From NCBI GenBank assembly GCA_031769625.1, contig JAUIMM010000135.1, positions 1,137,001-1,201,000 of the forward strand: a DNA stretch of 64,000 nt, given 5' to 3'. Both the position numbers and the translations under genes were made by a program. Below are positions 46,836 to 57,476 of the stretch, piece after piece (position 1 is the stretch's first letter; the number at the start of each line of letters is the position of its first letter). This DNA is from Taudactylus pleione. Taxonomy: Eukaryota; Chordata; Amphibia; Anura; Myobatrachidae. Under the pieces are notes generated by a model that worked only from the letters and a program-made list of their open reading frames with translations, was not told where the DNA came from and searched no databases.

Positions 46836-47081
46836 TAGGCAACCACAGTGAATACATTAGGGTTGTCCAACTGCGCATGCTCAGAAATAGCCACGGTCTG
46901 CTCTTTGGAAGTCAATGTGCAGGGACTGATTTCTTTTATTTCTCAGATTTTTTAGTTATTTTGCTGGTGGGAGGGGAGTGTAAAATCCTAAAAGTTTGTC
47001 AGACAGTGGTTGAGAAGCATCAGCAACAACACTAGCCAGGGACTTATACATACTGTATTGTTATGTGTGTGTGTTTGTGTG

Positions 47082-47120
<39 letters not shown>

Positions 47121-47133
47121 CTATGTAAATAAC
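46836..47133. repeat. Unassigned sequence and TG/TA microsatellite
   Basis: The (TG)n then (TA)n tract lies at about 47064-47112. The rest is unassigned. Confidence 0.6.
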
Positions 47134-48260
47134 AGAACTGATATCAAGCGCTCAATGTGCTAATAAGTGCAATATTGCAAAAAGTACAATTGAAAATAAA
47201 TATAAATATAAATGCACAATCTCAAGACCTGGGTAAATGTGCAAAAATGCAAGCAAGTGCAGATGAAGTGCAATACAATACAGTATGTAAATAAATATAT
47301 AGATAAATAACTTAATACAAGAACTAGTGTTCCCGCTACGCTGTTTTAGCGGGGCGCCGCGCCCTGCCCTCCTTCTGGAGGGCAAAAAGCACCCTGCCCT
47401 CCAGGAGGAGGGCAAAAAGCGCCCTGCCCTAACAGCCTGCGGGAGCCGTTCTCACCCGCGGGACGCAGTGTCCCGCGGGTGGACAAACATGCGGTGACCC
47501 GGTCACCGCCGGGGAATAGACGCCGGGCGCATGCGCCCGGCGTCTATTCTCCCTTTCTGCAGCGCTTGGGGGCTGCCCGGCATGTCTGTAAGCGCCGGGC
47601 ACGCCCCCAAGTATGACGAAAAGGGGGACGCGTCTTATAGACACGCCCCCTTTTCGTAACCATGCCCCTTTTTGGACGCGCCCTGCCTGCCGCCGGAGCT
47701 AGAGGGAACACTACAAGAACTGTGATAATATAAAAAAGGAGAATTTAATTATAACACAGATATACCCTATAACAGGTAGGGCAATCCACACACAGTATAT
47801 TGATTGGATGAAACGCGTTGGGTACTCCAGGTTCCACCTTCCATGAACTTACCATATTTACTACCAGCCAGATAAGCCTCCCTTTTTTATTCCTCCAATT
47901 TTTTTTCATTTTTATGCCAACTGTTTTTAACATCTACTGGTGGAATTTTTTTTTTATATATTTTATACTGTGTGTGTATTGCCGTACCTGTTACAGGGCA
48001 TATCTGTGTTATAATTAAATTCTCCTTTTTTATATTATCACAGTTCTTGTATTAAGTTATTTATCTATAGATTTATTTACATACTGTATTGTATTCCACT
48101 TCATCTGCACTTGCTTGCACGGTTTGCACTTTATATTGCATTTTTGCACATTTACTAGAGATTGTGCATTTATATTTATATTTATTTTCAATTGTACTTT
48201 TTGCAATATTGCACTTATTAGCACATTGAGCGCTTGATATCAGTTCTGTTATTTACACAT
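47134..48260. mobile_element. Inverted pair of Penelope-like terminal repeats
   Basis: The left arm (47134-47325 and 47714-47785) is the reverse complement of the right arm (about 47970-48256); for example GAACTGATATCAAGCGCTCA and TGAGCGCTTGATATCAGTTC. Between the arms lies GGATGAAACGCGTTGGG and CCTTCCATGAACTTACC, which also occur at 52077-52130 in the terminal repeat of the plus-strand Penelope copy. The arms are interrupted once by a hAT element. Confidence 0.72.
47326..47713. mobile_element. hAT MITE inserted in the Penelope arm
   Basis: It starts AGTGTTCCCGCTACG and ends GGGAACACTA. The 8-bp duplication CAAGAACT flanks it (47318-47325, 47714-47721). The interior is very GC-rich with GCCCTGCCCTCC repeats and a 20-bp-scale hairpin (GACGCCGGGCGC..GCGCCCGGCGTC). 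Confidence 0.82.
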
Positions 48261-48442
48261 TTTTCATTAACAAATCACCATTGTTATTCTATTACTGATG
48301 AGCTGACACCCACACCAATGGGGAGTGCTTTGTTTTAAATATTAATCTATTACATAACTGGATACCCTATAAATACAGGTTATTCCAAAACTTGAAGACT
48401 GGGGATCTAATTTCTCTCTAGCGCTATAATCTCCTACATACC

Positions 48443-48481
<39 letters not shown>
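48261..48481. repeat. Unassigned sequence and (AT)n microsatellite
   Basis: The (AT)n run is at about 48446-48480 and directly precedes the minus-strand Penelope copy. Confidence 0.7.
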
Positions 48482-48484
<3 letters not shown>

Positions 48485-48550
48485 AAAAATGGGCACTCGC
48501 CAATCAGTAGAAAATCTCCAGTTTATTACTCACAAGTCACATAACATGAG

Positions 48551-48588
48551 TCGACGTTTCGGTCCCCCAAGGACCTTTGTCAAGACAG
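48551..48588 (-). ncRNA. Hammerhead-like ribozyme motif (decayed)
   Basis: On the minus strand: TTGACAA, then a hairpin GGTCC..GGACC, then CGAAACG. This is the order CUGANGA-stem II-GAAA of a hammerhead core, with substitutions in the first conserved box (TTGACAA for CTGATGA). Penelope-like elements are known to carry hammerheads in their terminal repeats. The changes make activity doubtful. Confidence 0.6.
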
Positions 48589-49384
48589 GTGAACCACCAC
48601 AAAGCTACCACCACCAGGGCAACCCATACCCCAATGACCCTCCAGCCACCTAAAATAGCCACCCCAATTAGGCAAGCACCGCCCCCAACACAAAACCTGG
48701 AAGTTGGAGCATGTATGATAAACAACAACTCAATTGTGGCTGATGCCAGTACTTACAATTCAAAGTACATGGTCACCTCAAAGACACCAGCAACAGCTCA
48801 TAGTGTCTGTAAATCATACTGTTTGTAAACAGCTAACCGGTGCAGCTAACCGGAAGTGCCATGCTTTCCACACCGTGGAACGCACCCCAACCGGTAGTGA
48901 CGCGGCCGGCCAAGCTTTGTTGCTAGGCAGAGCTCTAAGCAGATGCTGCCGGCACTGACATGTAAACACAAGTCAGCCACAGACCTAACTCATATATTAA
49001 CTGCAGCTAAAACAGCGCTAATCATAGGGCTTGTATATTTGGTTCATAGAGACTACCAGAAGCCAATCAGATTAACCTAGCATCTATTAGTGACTACACC
49101 ACTAGGTGATGGAGGACAAAGACATACCCTATTACAATAACATACACAAAATACATAGGACCAAACTAATACAACATTAACCACAGACAATAACTGATTT
49201 TATAAAAAAAAAAAAAAAAAAGTGTGCCATCTTAGCTAAATATACCACACATATACGCATTTCTCAGGATGTCAGTATTCTTAGTGCATGGCAAAAAGAT
49301 GTAATCATCATAGAAAATACACATGCACCTACATGTACATATACAAACATATACCACATATACATGCATTTGCTTCTCCGCAAA

Positions 49385-49676
49385 AAAATATTATAAAGAT
49401 GGTATTCGTTCAAGCCTTTTGGGGCCTAAGTGTCCAACTTGCATATCCATCTGGCCTCCATTTTCTTCAGGAGAAGCTCCCTTTCCCCACCACGACCCGG
49501 CTGTGGAACATGCTCTATTAACATGCACTACAATGTAGCCACAGGGTGACCAAGCGCCGCAGAGTGCTTGGCCACTGGCTTATCAGAGCTCTTTATTTGT
49601 AGAGCAGCCCGAATCGTCGATCGATGGTTGGCCATGCGGTCCCTAAACGGTCTTGTTGTCATTCCGACATAGTAGA
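49385..49676 (-). pseudogene. Penelope-like GIY-YIG endonuclease fragment
   Basis: Minus-strand frame from 49676: CGLYYVGMTTRPFRDRM, a GIY-YIG core with conserved Arg in TTRPF and a following NHRSTI. It is open until a stop near 49535. The C-terminal hallmark LLKKMEARWICKLDT follows near 49440 before another stop. The same ending appears in the plus copy (REMYWIFELDT). It is all that remains of the ORF here. Confidence 0.78.
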
Positions 49677-50703
49677 GACCGCATATATTAACGAAAACGC
49701 CATAGAATTCCTGGACTTAATCTTAATGGGAGAAGGAAATAAAATTGTTACGAAAAATTATATAAAAACATTAGACACGAAAAGCTACCTCCATTATAAA
49801 AGTGGGCATCTGAGAAGTTGGAAAGAAAATATACCGTACTCTACTTTCCACAGAATTAAGAGGAATTGCAGTGAAGTTAATGCTTGTGAAGAACAAATAC
49901 AGCTATACAGCGATAGATTTCTAGAAAAAGAATATCCAGCTAAACTTCTTAACGAAGCAGCAGCTAAAACCAAATCTATTAAGAGATGTGACTTACTTAA
50001 ATATAAGGATCAACCTAACAAAGAAGAAAACAGCATTATCCCATTCATAACTACTTTTAATGCACAAGAAAATAAAATTAAGAACGTTTTTAACAAACAT
50101 TGGAAAATTCTTTTAATGGACCCAGTTCTGAAAGACATCCTCCCTAAAAAAGCTCCAATTGTCTTTAGAAAGGCAAAAAACCTCAAAGACACATTGGCAC
50201 CCAGTATGCTAAGGAACCCCAATACCCCGAAACAAATGGCTTTTCACAATTGCCCGGGCTACTATAAATGCGGAAAATGTAACATCTGCAAGTATGTACA
50301 TAAACAAAAAAGGACCTTCCACAATTCTACAAACAGCAAGAAATACAAGATCAAAAATCATTTGAACTGCAACTCCACATCAGTCATATACCTGCTGGAA
50401 TGCACCTGTGGAACCAAATACGTGGGCAAAACCAAGCGACCGGTTAAACTCCGGATTCAAGAACACATCCGAAATATAAAGAATAAAGTTGAAGGACATT
50501 TGGTATCTCATCATTTCACTCAATATCATAATTCTAATCTGGAAGACTTGACATTCAAATCCATCGAACACGTACAACTGGGAGAAAGAGGCGGAGATCT
50601 AGCAAACCTGCTATCCAAAAGAGAAATGTACTGGATCTTCGAGTTGGACACAATGACTCCGCGAGGGTTCAACGATAGCTACGAGATAGCTCCATTCCTG
50701 TAG
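49677..50703 (+). CDS. Penelope-like protein, RT thumb and GIY-YIG endonuclease (5' truncated)
   Basis: The C-terminal part of the single Penelope protein, reverse transcriptase followed by endonuclease. The frame is uninterrupted from the left edge to TAG at 50701-50703, about 340 codons. The apparent Met at 49624 lies in the opposite-strand copy and is not the real start. Visible parts: KSYLHYKSGHLRSWKENIPY (RT thumb region), a Cys pair cluster (YKCGKCNICKYV), then the nuclease: SVIYLLECTCGTKYVGKTKR (GIY-YIG), LRIQEHIRNI with conserved Arg and Glu-His, and the C-terminal signature REMYWIFELDTMTPRGFN. The RT catalytic box is absent because of truncation, so it cannot retrotranspose itself. 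Confidence 0.85.
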
Positions 50704-50740
50704 ATATGTATCTTGATGGTAGCTAGTGTATCTCGTATTT

Positions 50741-50857
50741 TCTACAGTCATACCTCTCTATAAGCGCCCAATCTCGTCAGATCTTGGAAGCTAAGCAGTG
50801 ATGGGCCTGGACAGTACCTGGGTGAGAGATCACCAGGGAAGACCAGGAACTGTAGTA
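50741..50857 (+). repeat. 5S rRNA-like segment (SINE3-like or 5S pseudogene)
   Basis: The sequence matches vertebrate 5S rRNA along its length with scattered changes: CATACC, GCGCCCAATCTCGTC, AGATCTTGGAAGCTAAGCAG, GGGCCTGGACAGTACCTGG, and ACTGTAGT at the end. The pol III internal promoter box A equivalent (AAGCTAAGCAG, 50788-50798) is intact; the intermediate element and box C are diverged (GGTGAGAGATC, CCAGGGAAGACCAGGAA). It begins 38 bp after the Penelope stop codon. Confidence 0.85.
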
Positions 50858-51372
50858 TGTTACAGAGATCATAATATTTGCACCATCATTCACATATTTT
50901 GCATCACCAGCCTGTAGCAGAAGAATGGAGGATTCCGTTAAAGTAAAGAAAAGACCATCCAACACAAGAAGAATATTCCAGGAGAAAGTAGAATAAGTAA
51001 CAGTTTACTCTGGAATGGACTGTAATATAAGAAGAATTATCCATTGGGAAACTGAAGAAGGAACTATGATTTCTTGCAATGGACTTTAATAAAGATGACT
51101 TGCCTTTTAAGATACCTAGTCCTGCCCATATCCTAATATATCCCTTTTCAGACCAGCTAAATTAGTGTATTATAATTTGTCACCAGTCCAATGGACCACA
51201 TTTTTCAACCCCTTTTTTTCTTTTTATTAGACTAGTTACATTCATGCTAATAGGGTAACCTATGTTGATATTAATACTATAAATTTTCTATTTAGGAGCA
51301 AATACGTATGAAAACCAAACAGATGCTTCTCTTATATCTATTGATTATTGTGACTTCTGCGGATCTGGGTAT

Positions 51373-51643
51373 ACCAAGATGGCCACAAGGAAGTTGTATA
51401 TACAGCACCATGAGAGTACCAAGATGGCCACTAAAAGACACCTGATCGCTGAACTATGAATCATTATGGCCGTCACTAATGATAAGAAATAGGAGTACCA
51501 AGATGGCCACCGCCGTTTACTATTGAAAAGCAAGATGGAGACTGCTGCTCATTATGAGCACTAAAATGGCCGCTGTTTTTACTGTGGCCTCATGCGAGTA
51601 CCGAGATGTCCGCCGCTCGAACGATGAATATCAAGATGGCCAC
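51373..51643 (+). promoter_or_regulatory. Cluster of eight YY1-like AAGATGGCC motifs
   Basis: Within 270 bp: CAAGATGGCC at about 51375, 51420, 51499 and 51632; related words ATGGCCGTC (51468), CAAGATGGAG (51531), AAAATGGCCGC (51564) and CGAGATGTCCGCC (51602). This agrees with the YY1 consensus AANATGGC. Most lie next to TACC or ATC, as if a unit had been duplicated and diverged. The cluster is upstream of the hammerhead-like motif, where a Penelope promoter could be. Confidence 0.55.
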
Positions 51644-52053
51644 CAATATACCCGGAGGGAGATATTGTGATACTCGACATTCAGGTCACCTGACCTATAC
51701 CTAAGGGCGGAAATACTCTACTAGACTCCGCAAACAGTGCTCGTGTGGGCGGAAGTGTGGTACAGGAAATGAGGAGACGGGCCAACACCACGTGACGCCC
51801 GGAAAATATCACATGACATTAGTTTTAGATAGAAAACACTGAGGATATGAACAGAATCTCCTCTTAATAAGAGCGATTCTGATATTCAGTAATATTACCA
51901 TCATATGGTTATCAAATGATTTTATTTTATATATTATAATGAATATGTAATTATTGAAAACCGGAAGTGAGGTCACTCCCAATCGGAAATCACTGCTCAG
52001 TTAGTCCCAGTATATGGGTACTTATACCAAGTACCCCACAGGAGCTACACATC

Positions 52054-52096
52054 CCTTGAAGAAGTCCAGCAATCGGACGAAACGCGTTGGAGACTC
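52054..52096 (+). ncRNA. Hammerhead-like ribozyme motif
   Basis: CTTGAAGA, then GTCC-AGCAATC-GGAC (stem II with four pairs), then GAAACGCGTT. This keeps the core order of a hammerhead with one or two changes in the first box. The downstream text CCTTCCATGAACTTACC matches the inverted repeats at 47134-48260. Confidence 0.65.
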
Positions 52097-52465
52097 CTGA
52101 TTCCGCCTTCCATGAACTTACCTTTTAATATCCAGATAAGCCATTCCCTATTTATTTCCTCTTGATCTCCGTTTTTAAATTCCTTTATGCTAACTTTTTT
52201 TTAACACCTGTCAGTGGCATATTTATTCAATTGTTTGTTGTTGCCTTGTATATTCAGGGTATTTTTGTTATTAAATTTATATATTTTTATTATTATAAGA
52301 ATTGATTTCGCACCTTATTACACATGCACGTTGTACACTTTATATTGTGATAATTGCACAGTTTCTATTGATATTGTCCAGTATACCATTTGTATTTTGG
52401 TTGTGTTTACTTAGCACAGTGCACTTTATATCAGTTTTATTATTTACATATATATATATATATTT

Positions 52466-53660
52466 ATATTTTAATTGTCTGATTTACAGCCTTCATCCTG
52501 TTCTGCGCAACTTTGGCATTATACCCTGTAATGATTTCCATTTCTTCAATCTGTATACACAGGAAGAAATAAGGGGAAGACTGATCAGGCAAGGATATGA
52601 TGGTGGACAGTACATCCAGTAATATGGTAAGGGGTGATTGTGATTTTTCAGATAACAACGATAAATTTGATTAGTTTTCAAAAGCAAACGACTTCCTTTC
52701 CAGATGTTCTTGAAGTGATCATTCCCTGATGTGGCCTGTCCTGCTTGTGCCTCTCCACCCCAGACGTCCGAATCTCCCTTCATCTGTCATGCGTTCCTCT
52801 GAGACTCACTGTGGGGTTGGGTGGGGCGGAAGCACAAGGCCATTCATCAGGGTCTAGCAGTAAATAAAAATAAATTGCACTTTTCCGTTGTAACACTGTC
52901 TATCAGTACTGTAGTGAGGAACGCTTAGTATCGCCAACAAAACATGATCAAGGTCTTATCATCTGGATGAGAAACAAATAGGATGTCAATAAGGTACCAT
53001 GATTTGGGGAAGTATCAATTGTGTGGCAAGCAAGAGGTTGGCATCAGCCTTTGTTTGGTTTAAATCAAATGTGGTGGGGATTGTTATCAGCTTGGAGAGT
53101 TCCTTTCAGGGGGATTAGTATAGGAGGGCATGATCTGGGGAAGAGGCTATTTGGGAGGAGGATGACCTTAAATAAAATGGATTGCACAGGGAATTAGCAT
53201 TTACAATAGGTACAGTCATGCTCTCTGTCGGGGTGCTAGAAGGACTCTGGACAATACTGCTCACTGTCTTAGACTAGTACTGTAACCAGGCCTTAAAAAG
53301 GAAAACAAAACAATGTTTTAAAAAAGATTGTTATTTGCAGACATTTACTAATATGGTAACAAATCATCGTTCATGACTCACTGCATGGAAACTGGGTGGG
53401 AGGCATCGTGTGGACTCTGACTAAACTCAGTAAGTGTGAGCAGCATAAACTCAGCACGTATCGAGCATTAGTAGTGAAAAATATAAATATCTTTAAAAAG
53501 ATTGTAAAAATGCAATTAGCACTAGTGCTGTTTCCTGCAAAATCAGAGGGACATAGAGCATGGAGTCCCCCAGAAAATGCCACAATCAGTTCTAGGCTGG
53601 TGTCATTTTAGAAGGGAAATACACAGTATGGGATCCCTCTGCCATAGCACCAAAACCAGA
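52466..53660. other. Unassigned sequence
   Basis: No exon or element ends that I can defend. A splice-like segment (TACACAG|GAAG at 52561, ATG|GTAAGG at 52626) exists, but all frames across it have stops. Confidence 0.35.
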
Positions 53661-54378
53661 CCTAGGGGTATATTTACTAAAGAGGTGGCTTTTAGTGGAG
53701 ATGTTGCCCAAAGCAACCAATCAGATTATTCTACTTATCATTTATCTAGCACCTTCTAGAAGATAATAGCTAGAGGGCAGGATGTACTAAAGGGGTAAAT
53801 GCGGTAAAACCCCCCGAAAATGCATTTTTTTGGTGTTTTACCACATACCCCATATGTACAAAGCAAAGGAATACAATACATTCCGTTGCTTCGTCCCGGT
53901 GGGTATCTCCACCTTCAGGTCCCTCTGTCTGGGGGCACCGCAAAGCACAGCTTTTATCGAGAAGCTGTCCTTTACGATATTCTAGGTACATACCGTACCC
54001 AAAGAGAGGTGGGATATACCGCATCGTGGAGGCGATGCTTAGTACATCCCGCCCAGAATATGATTGGTTGCTATGGGAAACAACTCCACTTCTTTATTAT
54101 CCTTTATTTATATTGCGCCACAAGGGTTCTGCAACGCCTTACAAAGTACAGAAACAAATGATCACACAAGACAACAGTTATTAACAGTACAGACAATGCA
54201 GGACAAGTACATGATTTATAAACAATGCTGCATAACACCTAAATAAGCGGCAGGGTGTCAGTAACCAAGTTTTAGGTGCCATTGTAAATGAAAGTAAAAG
54301 TAAGGCAAGAAGAAGCACGTGAGGGAAGAGGGCCCTGCTCGCGAGAGCTTACATTATAAAGTAAATATATCCCCTAGG
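53661..54378. mobile_element. Outer palindromic MITE with two nested insertions
   Basis: The ends are CCTAGGGGTATATTTACTAA and AAGTAAATATATCCCCTAGG. Inner arms CAAAGCAACCAATCAGA and ATTGGTTGCTATGGGA are separated by a second element (53774-54054) and by an ATTTATATTGCGCCACAAGG repeat (about 54100-54340, part shared with 42170-42300). Confidence 0.75.
53774..54054. mobile_element. Inner MITE with GGGCAGGATGTACTAA ends
   Basis: The left end GGGCAGGATGTACTAA and right end TTAGTACATCCCGCCC form inverted repeats. The interior has ACCCCCCGAAAATGC..GCGGTA words. Confidence 0.7.
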
Positions 54379-54858
54379 CACAGGGCAGTACTGTTTTTCC
54401 CAGAGAGATCAAACCTCTAAAATAAAAAAAATATATGGCTTCCGTACAAGACACCCATCTCCATGTTGATAGCACTAGGCCTATTCCCAATACACCTGGG
54501 CTCAAAACATAGATAAAAATATTTGCTTTTTACTGGGAAACTACAGGCCACAGCCAGCCCCTGCCATCTTGAAAGCTTTGGACATGGGGTTATTGTACTA
54601 CAAGCACCAGCATAGCCATGGCTGCCAGGACATGCTGGCACTTGAGGAACCACAAGTGTCAGAATGCCTTGGCATTCAGGGACCTATTTTTTTGCACAAA
54701 GAACACACACACAATGAACAAAAATATTTTATTGAAATAAAGACACAGGCCTTTATTATTCACATACTGTAGTTCCAGGTGTCCTCTATGGCTGGCAATC
54801 TATTTTGAATAAAACAAAAATAAAAAAAATATCTGAAAGGAGGCATGTGGGAGACTCA
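54379..54858. other. Unassigned sequence
   Basis: No exon recognised. A-rich runs lie near 54420 and 54815. Confidence 0.35.
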
Positions 54859-57067
54859 GGGGCCTATTCATCAACACTAAAATAACGTTTTTAAGGACAT
54901 TGGGGCCTATTCATCAACACTAAAATAACGTTTTTAAGGACATTTAAAGGATATCACTGATATCTCCTTGCTACGTTCCCCTGCGTTAATTTCCACACTC
55001 CCCATACATTAGTACATTAGTATTGGGATGTGGAAATTGTGGTATTCATCAAATTCCGAAAATTATGAATTTTCGGAATTTGATGCAGTTACTATTCGCC
55101 ACTGTGAGGTGGCGAATAGCAGAATCGACTTACCTGTATCCGCGTGTGCAGGTCCCCCGACGAGTCCCTCCGGCGCTCTGCTCCGTCCTCAGTTTTTTTT
55201 TTTCTAATCTGTCATGTGGTCTGCTGGGAAACCACATGACAGACCAGCAGGACGGAGCCGGAGGCTGCTGCGCGGACAGGTAAGTCAGGGGGGGGGAGGT
55301 GAGCGGAGGGGGGTGCGTGGGGTCGGGGGAGTACACAAACTTACCGCATGTGTAGGCAGTGCTGCGCATGCGCTGGTTTTACAGATGTAACAGCGCATGC
55401 GCAGCACTGTTTCCAGATGCGATAAGGTAGTGTAGGCAGGGAAAAGTATCTATTTCCCGAAAAGCTGTCATCGCAAAAATGACAGCTTTTCGGAATAGAT
55501 ACTTATGGAGAGGTGGAATGATGAATTCCACCTATAATTAGCTAGAACTCCATGCGAGTTCTAAACCTAATTATCTCTAGAGAATTTTTAGGTTTAATGA
55601 ATAGGCCCCATTTTCCTTAAATACTGTTATTTTAGTATTCATGAAGTATCTTAACACAAGAGATATCACTGATATCTTAATTTCCACAGTCCCCATACAT
55701 TAGTATGGGGATATGGAAATTATGGTATTCATCAAATTCCGAAAATTATGAATTTTCGGAATTTGATGCAGTTACTATTCGCCACTGTGAGGTGGCGAAT
55801 AGCAGGTGACACTTACCTGCTTCCAGCTTTTGAGGTCCCCCGGAGTCTTCCTCTGCGCTCTGGTCCGTCCTCTGGCTCCGGTGGCTGCTCGGACACTGTG
55901 TTCTCCCAGCAGAACACAATAAAGTTTAGAAGAAAAAATATTTTTTTTCTTTCTAAACTGTACAGTGTTCTGTCGGGAGAGCACAGTGTCCGAGCAGCCA
56001 CCGGAGCCAGAGGCGCTGCAGCGGGCAAGTAAGTGCGGGACAGGGGGGAGGTTTTTGGAGGGGGGATGGGGGGTTGGGGGAAAACAAAATTACCGCAGCT
56101 TTAGGTAGTGCTGTGCATGTGCTAGTTTTACGGCTGTAACAGCGCATGTGCAGCACAGATTCCAGCTGCGGTAAGTTAGAGCAGGCAGGGAAAACTATCT
56201 ATTTCCCGAAAAGCTGTCATCGCAAAAATAGCTATGGAGAGGAGGAATGATGAATTCCCCGGTAATTAGGTAGAACTCCATGCGAGTGCTAAACCTAATT
56301 ACCTACAGAGAATTTTAAGTTATGATGAATAGACAAGCTTTAGGGCTCTATTCATCATCACTTCATTTCTACAAAAGTAGGTGAAAATGTATTTCTATTT
56401 TTGTAGAAAGTAAGTGCCAGGGTAATTCATCATTGTTGTAAATCATGAGATATCACTGATATATCCTGGTTACTATTGTCCCCGAATAATTTCTGCAGTC
56501 CCCATAGTATAATATGGGGATGTGGAAATTATATCAAGTTCAAAAAAAGCATTTTTTTCGGAACTTGACAGTGATACTGTACGCCACTCTGAGATGGTGT
56601 ACAGCTCCGATACAGCAGAGGGATATAAAAAAAGATCTCTCCCTGCTGTGCCCGCTTACCTTGCTGAAGCTGCCTCCTGCTTCCCTGAGCTCTCCTTCAG
56701 TGAGCCGGGAGCAAGGGAGAGGACACAGCAGCGGTGGACTGGTGCTGCTGGGCTGCATGGTGTCAGCCGGAGTCTGTGGCTCCCGCGGCGGCTGCAGCTC
56801 TGCGGGGGGCAGGACAGACGGCAGGGTCGGCCAGGGACCAGCGTAAGGGAGCGACGAGAGGAGCAGGTGAGTGGGCGGGGGGGGGGGCTGGCTGACTCCT
56901 GCTGCTTCACTGTCGCTTCGCAGCCTGTCTTCAAGCTGCGCATGTGCGGCTTCAAGACAGGCTGCAAAGAGATAGTGAAACTGGAGAAATGTTCCCTTTT
57001 TCCGAACAGCTGTCTCCACAAAAGGAACAACTTTTCGGAAGTGATAATTAAGTATTGGAGGCATGAT
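54859..57067. repeat. Array of three related hairpin modules
   Basis: A 43-bp unit (GGGGCCTATTCATCAACACT) is directly duplicated at 54859 and 54902. Two long modules (about 55020-55600 and 55690-56340) share CCCCATACATTAGTATTGGG-type starts, the palindrome CCGAAAATTATGAATTTTCGG, GCCACTGTGAGGTGGCGAA, ACAGCGCATG and ATTAGG..GAACTCCATGCGAG. A third, more diverged module starts about 56350. Open frames here are composition artefacts of GC-rich stretches. Confidence 0.7.
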
Positions 57068-57476
57068 CAGGGGCGCCGAGAGGGGGGGGGGGGAGCGGGT
57101 ACAGTTTACCCGGGCTTCCAGAGGGGCCCGGCGGGGGCCCGGGTCTGGCGCCGCCCCCCCCTCACTTCCTCCCTCCCTCCCTCTGCAGCAGCCCAGCACA
57201 CAGCATGTGCTGGACTGCAGCGGGAGATTGCTTGCGGCTGCTAAGTAGCAGCCACAGCAATCTCCTATGCCTGAAGGGGGGAGCGATCACACTGAACGCG
57301 CCACCCACTGGCTTTGCGCCGGGCTGAGGGGCTCACAGCGCCCCCTCCCCGGCGCTCAGCGCCGCTTCGTGGCGCTGCAAAAATCTATTATTTTTTCAAA
57401 GGGGCGTGGTCACGCCTCCTGAAATTAAGCCACGCCCCCTCTTTACCGGGGCCCCGCGTGGCTCTCTACGCCCCTG
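57068..57476. mobile_element. hAT non-autonomous element, CAGGGGCGCC end
   Basis: Starts CAGGGGCGCCGAGAGGG and ends CTCTCTACGCCCCTG. The 8-bp duplication GGCATGAT is exact on both sides (57060-57067, 57477-57484). It interrupts the third repeat module. Same family as 40957-41372. Confidence 0.88.

Larger units (their letters stand above)
48482..49676 (-). mobile_element. Penelope-like retroelement, 5'-truncated minus copy
   Basis: Read from 49676 downward, the copy begins inside the GIY-YIG endonuclease and runs through its 3' region to a hammerhead-like motif (48551-48588) and the (AT)n tract. It sits back to back with the plus-strand copy starting at 49677. An A-rich run (49203-49221) lies inside. 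Confidence 0.75.
49677..52465 (+). mobile_element. Penelope-like retroelement, 5'-truncated plus copy
   Basis: Carries the C-terminal part of the RT/GIY-YIG protein, a long 3' region with a 5S-like segment and a YY1-like cluster, a hammerhead-like motif, and a terminal-repeat stretch ending at the (AT)n near 52446-52465. The start coincides with the end of the minus copy. Confidence 0.78.

Noticed and set aside
49624..49676. The upstream Met of the Penelope frame as the true start
   Set aside because: These codons are the antisense of the minus-strand GIY-YIG fragment; the real protein is truncated at 49677.
50741..50857. A functional 5S rRNA gene
   Set aside because: Many substitutions in the intermediate element and box C, no clear T-run terminator directly after, and a single copy within a retroelement.
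52562..52625. A possible 64-bp exon with acceptor and donor-like ends
   Set aside because: All three frames contain stops and no gene match was recognised; only a non-coding exon would fit, with no evidence.
54859..57250. Long frames of 110-240 codons on both strands
   Set aside because: They overlap in several frames over GC-rich repeat modules and a hAT element, and have no recognisable domain.
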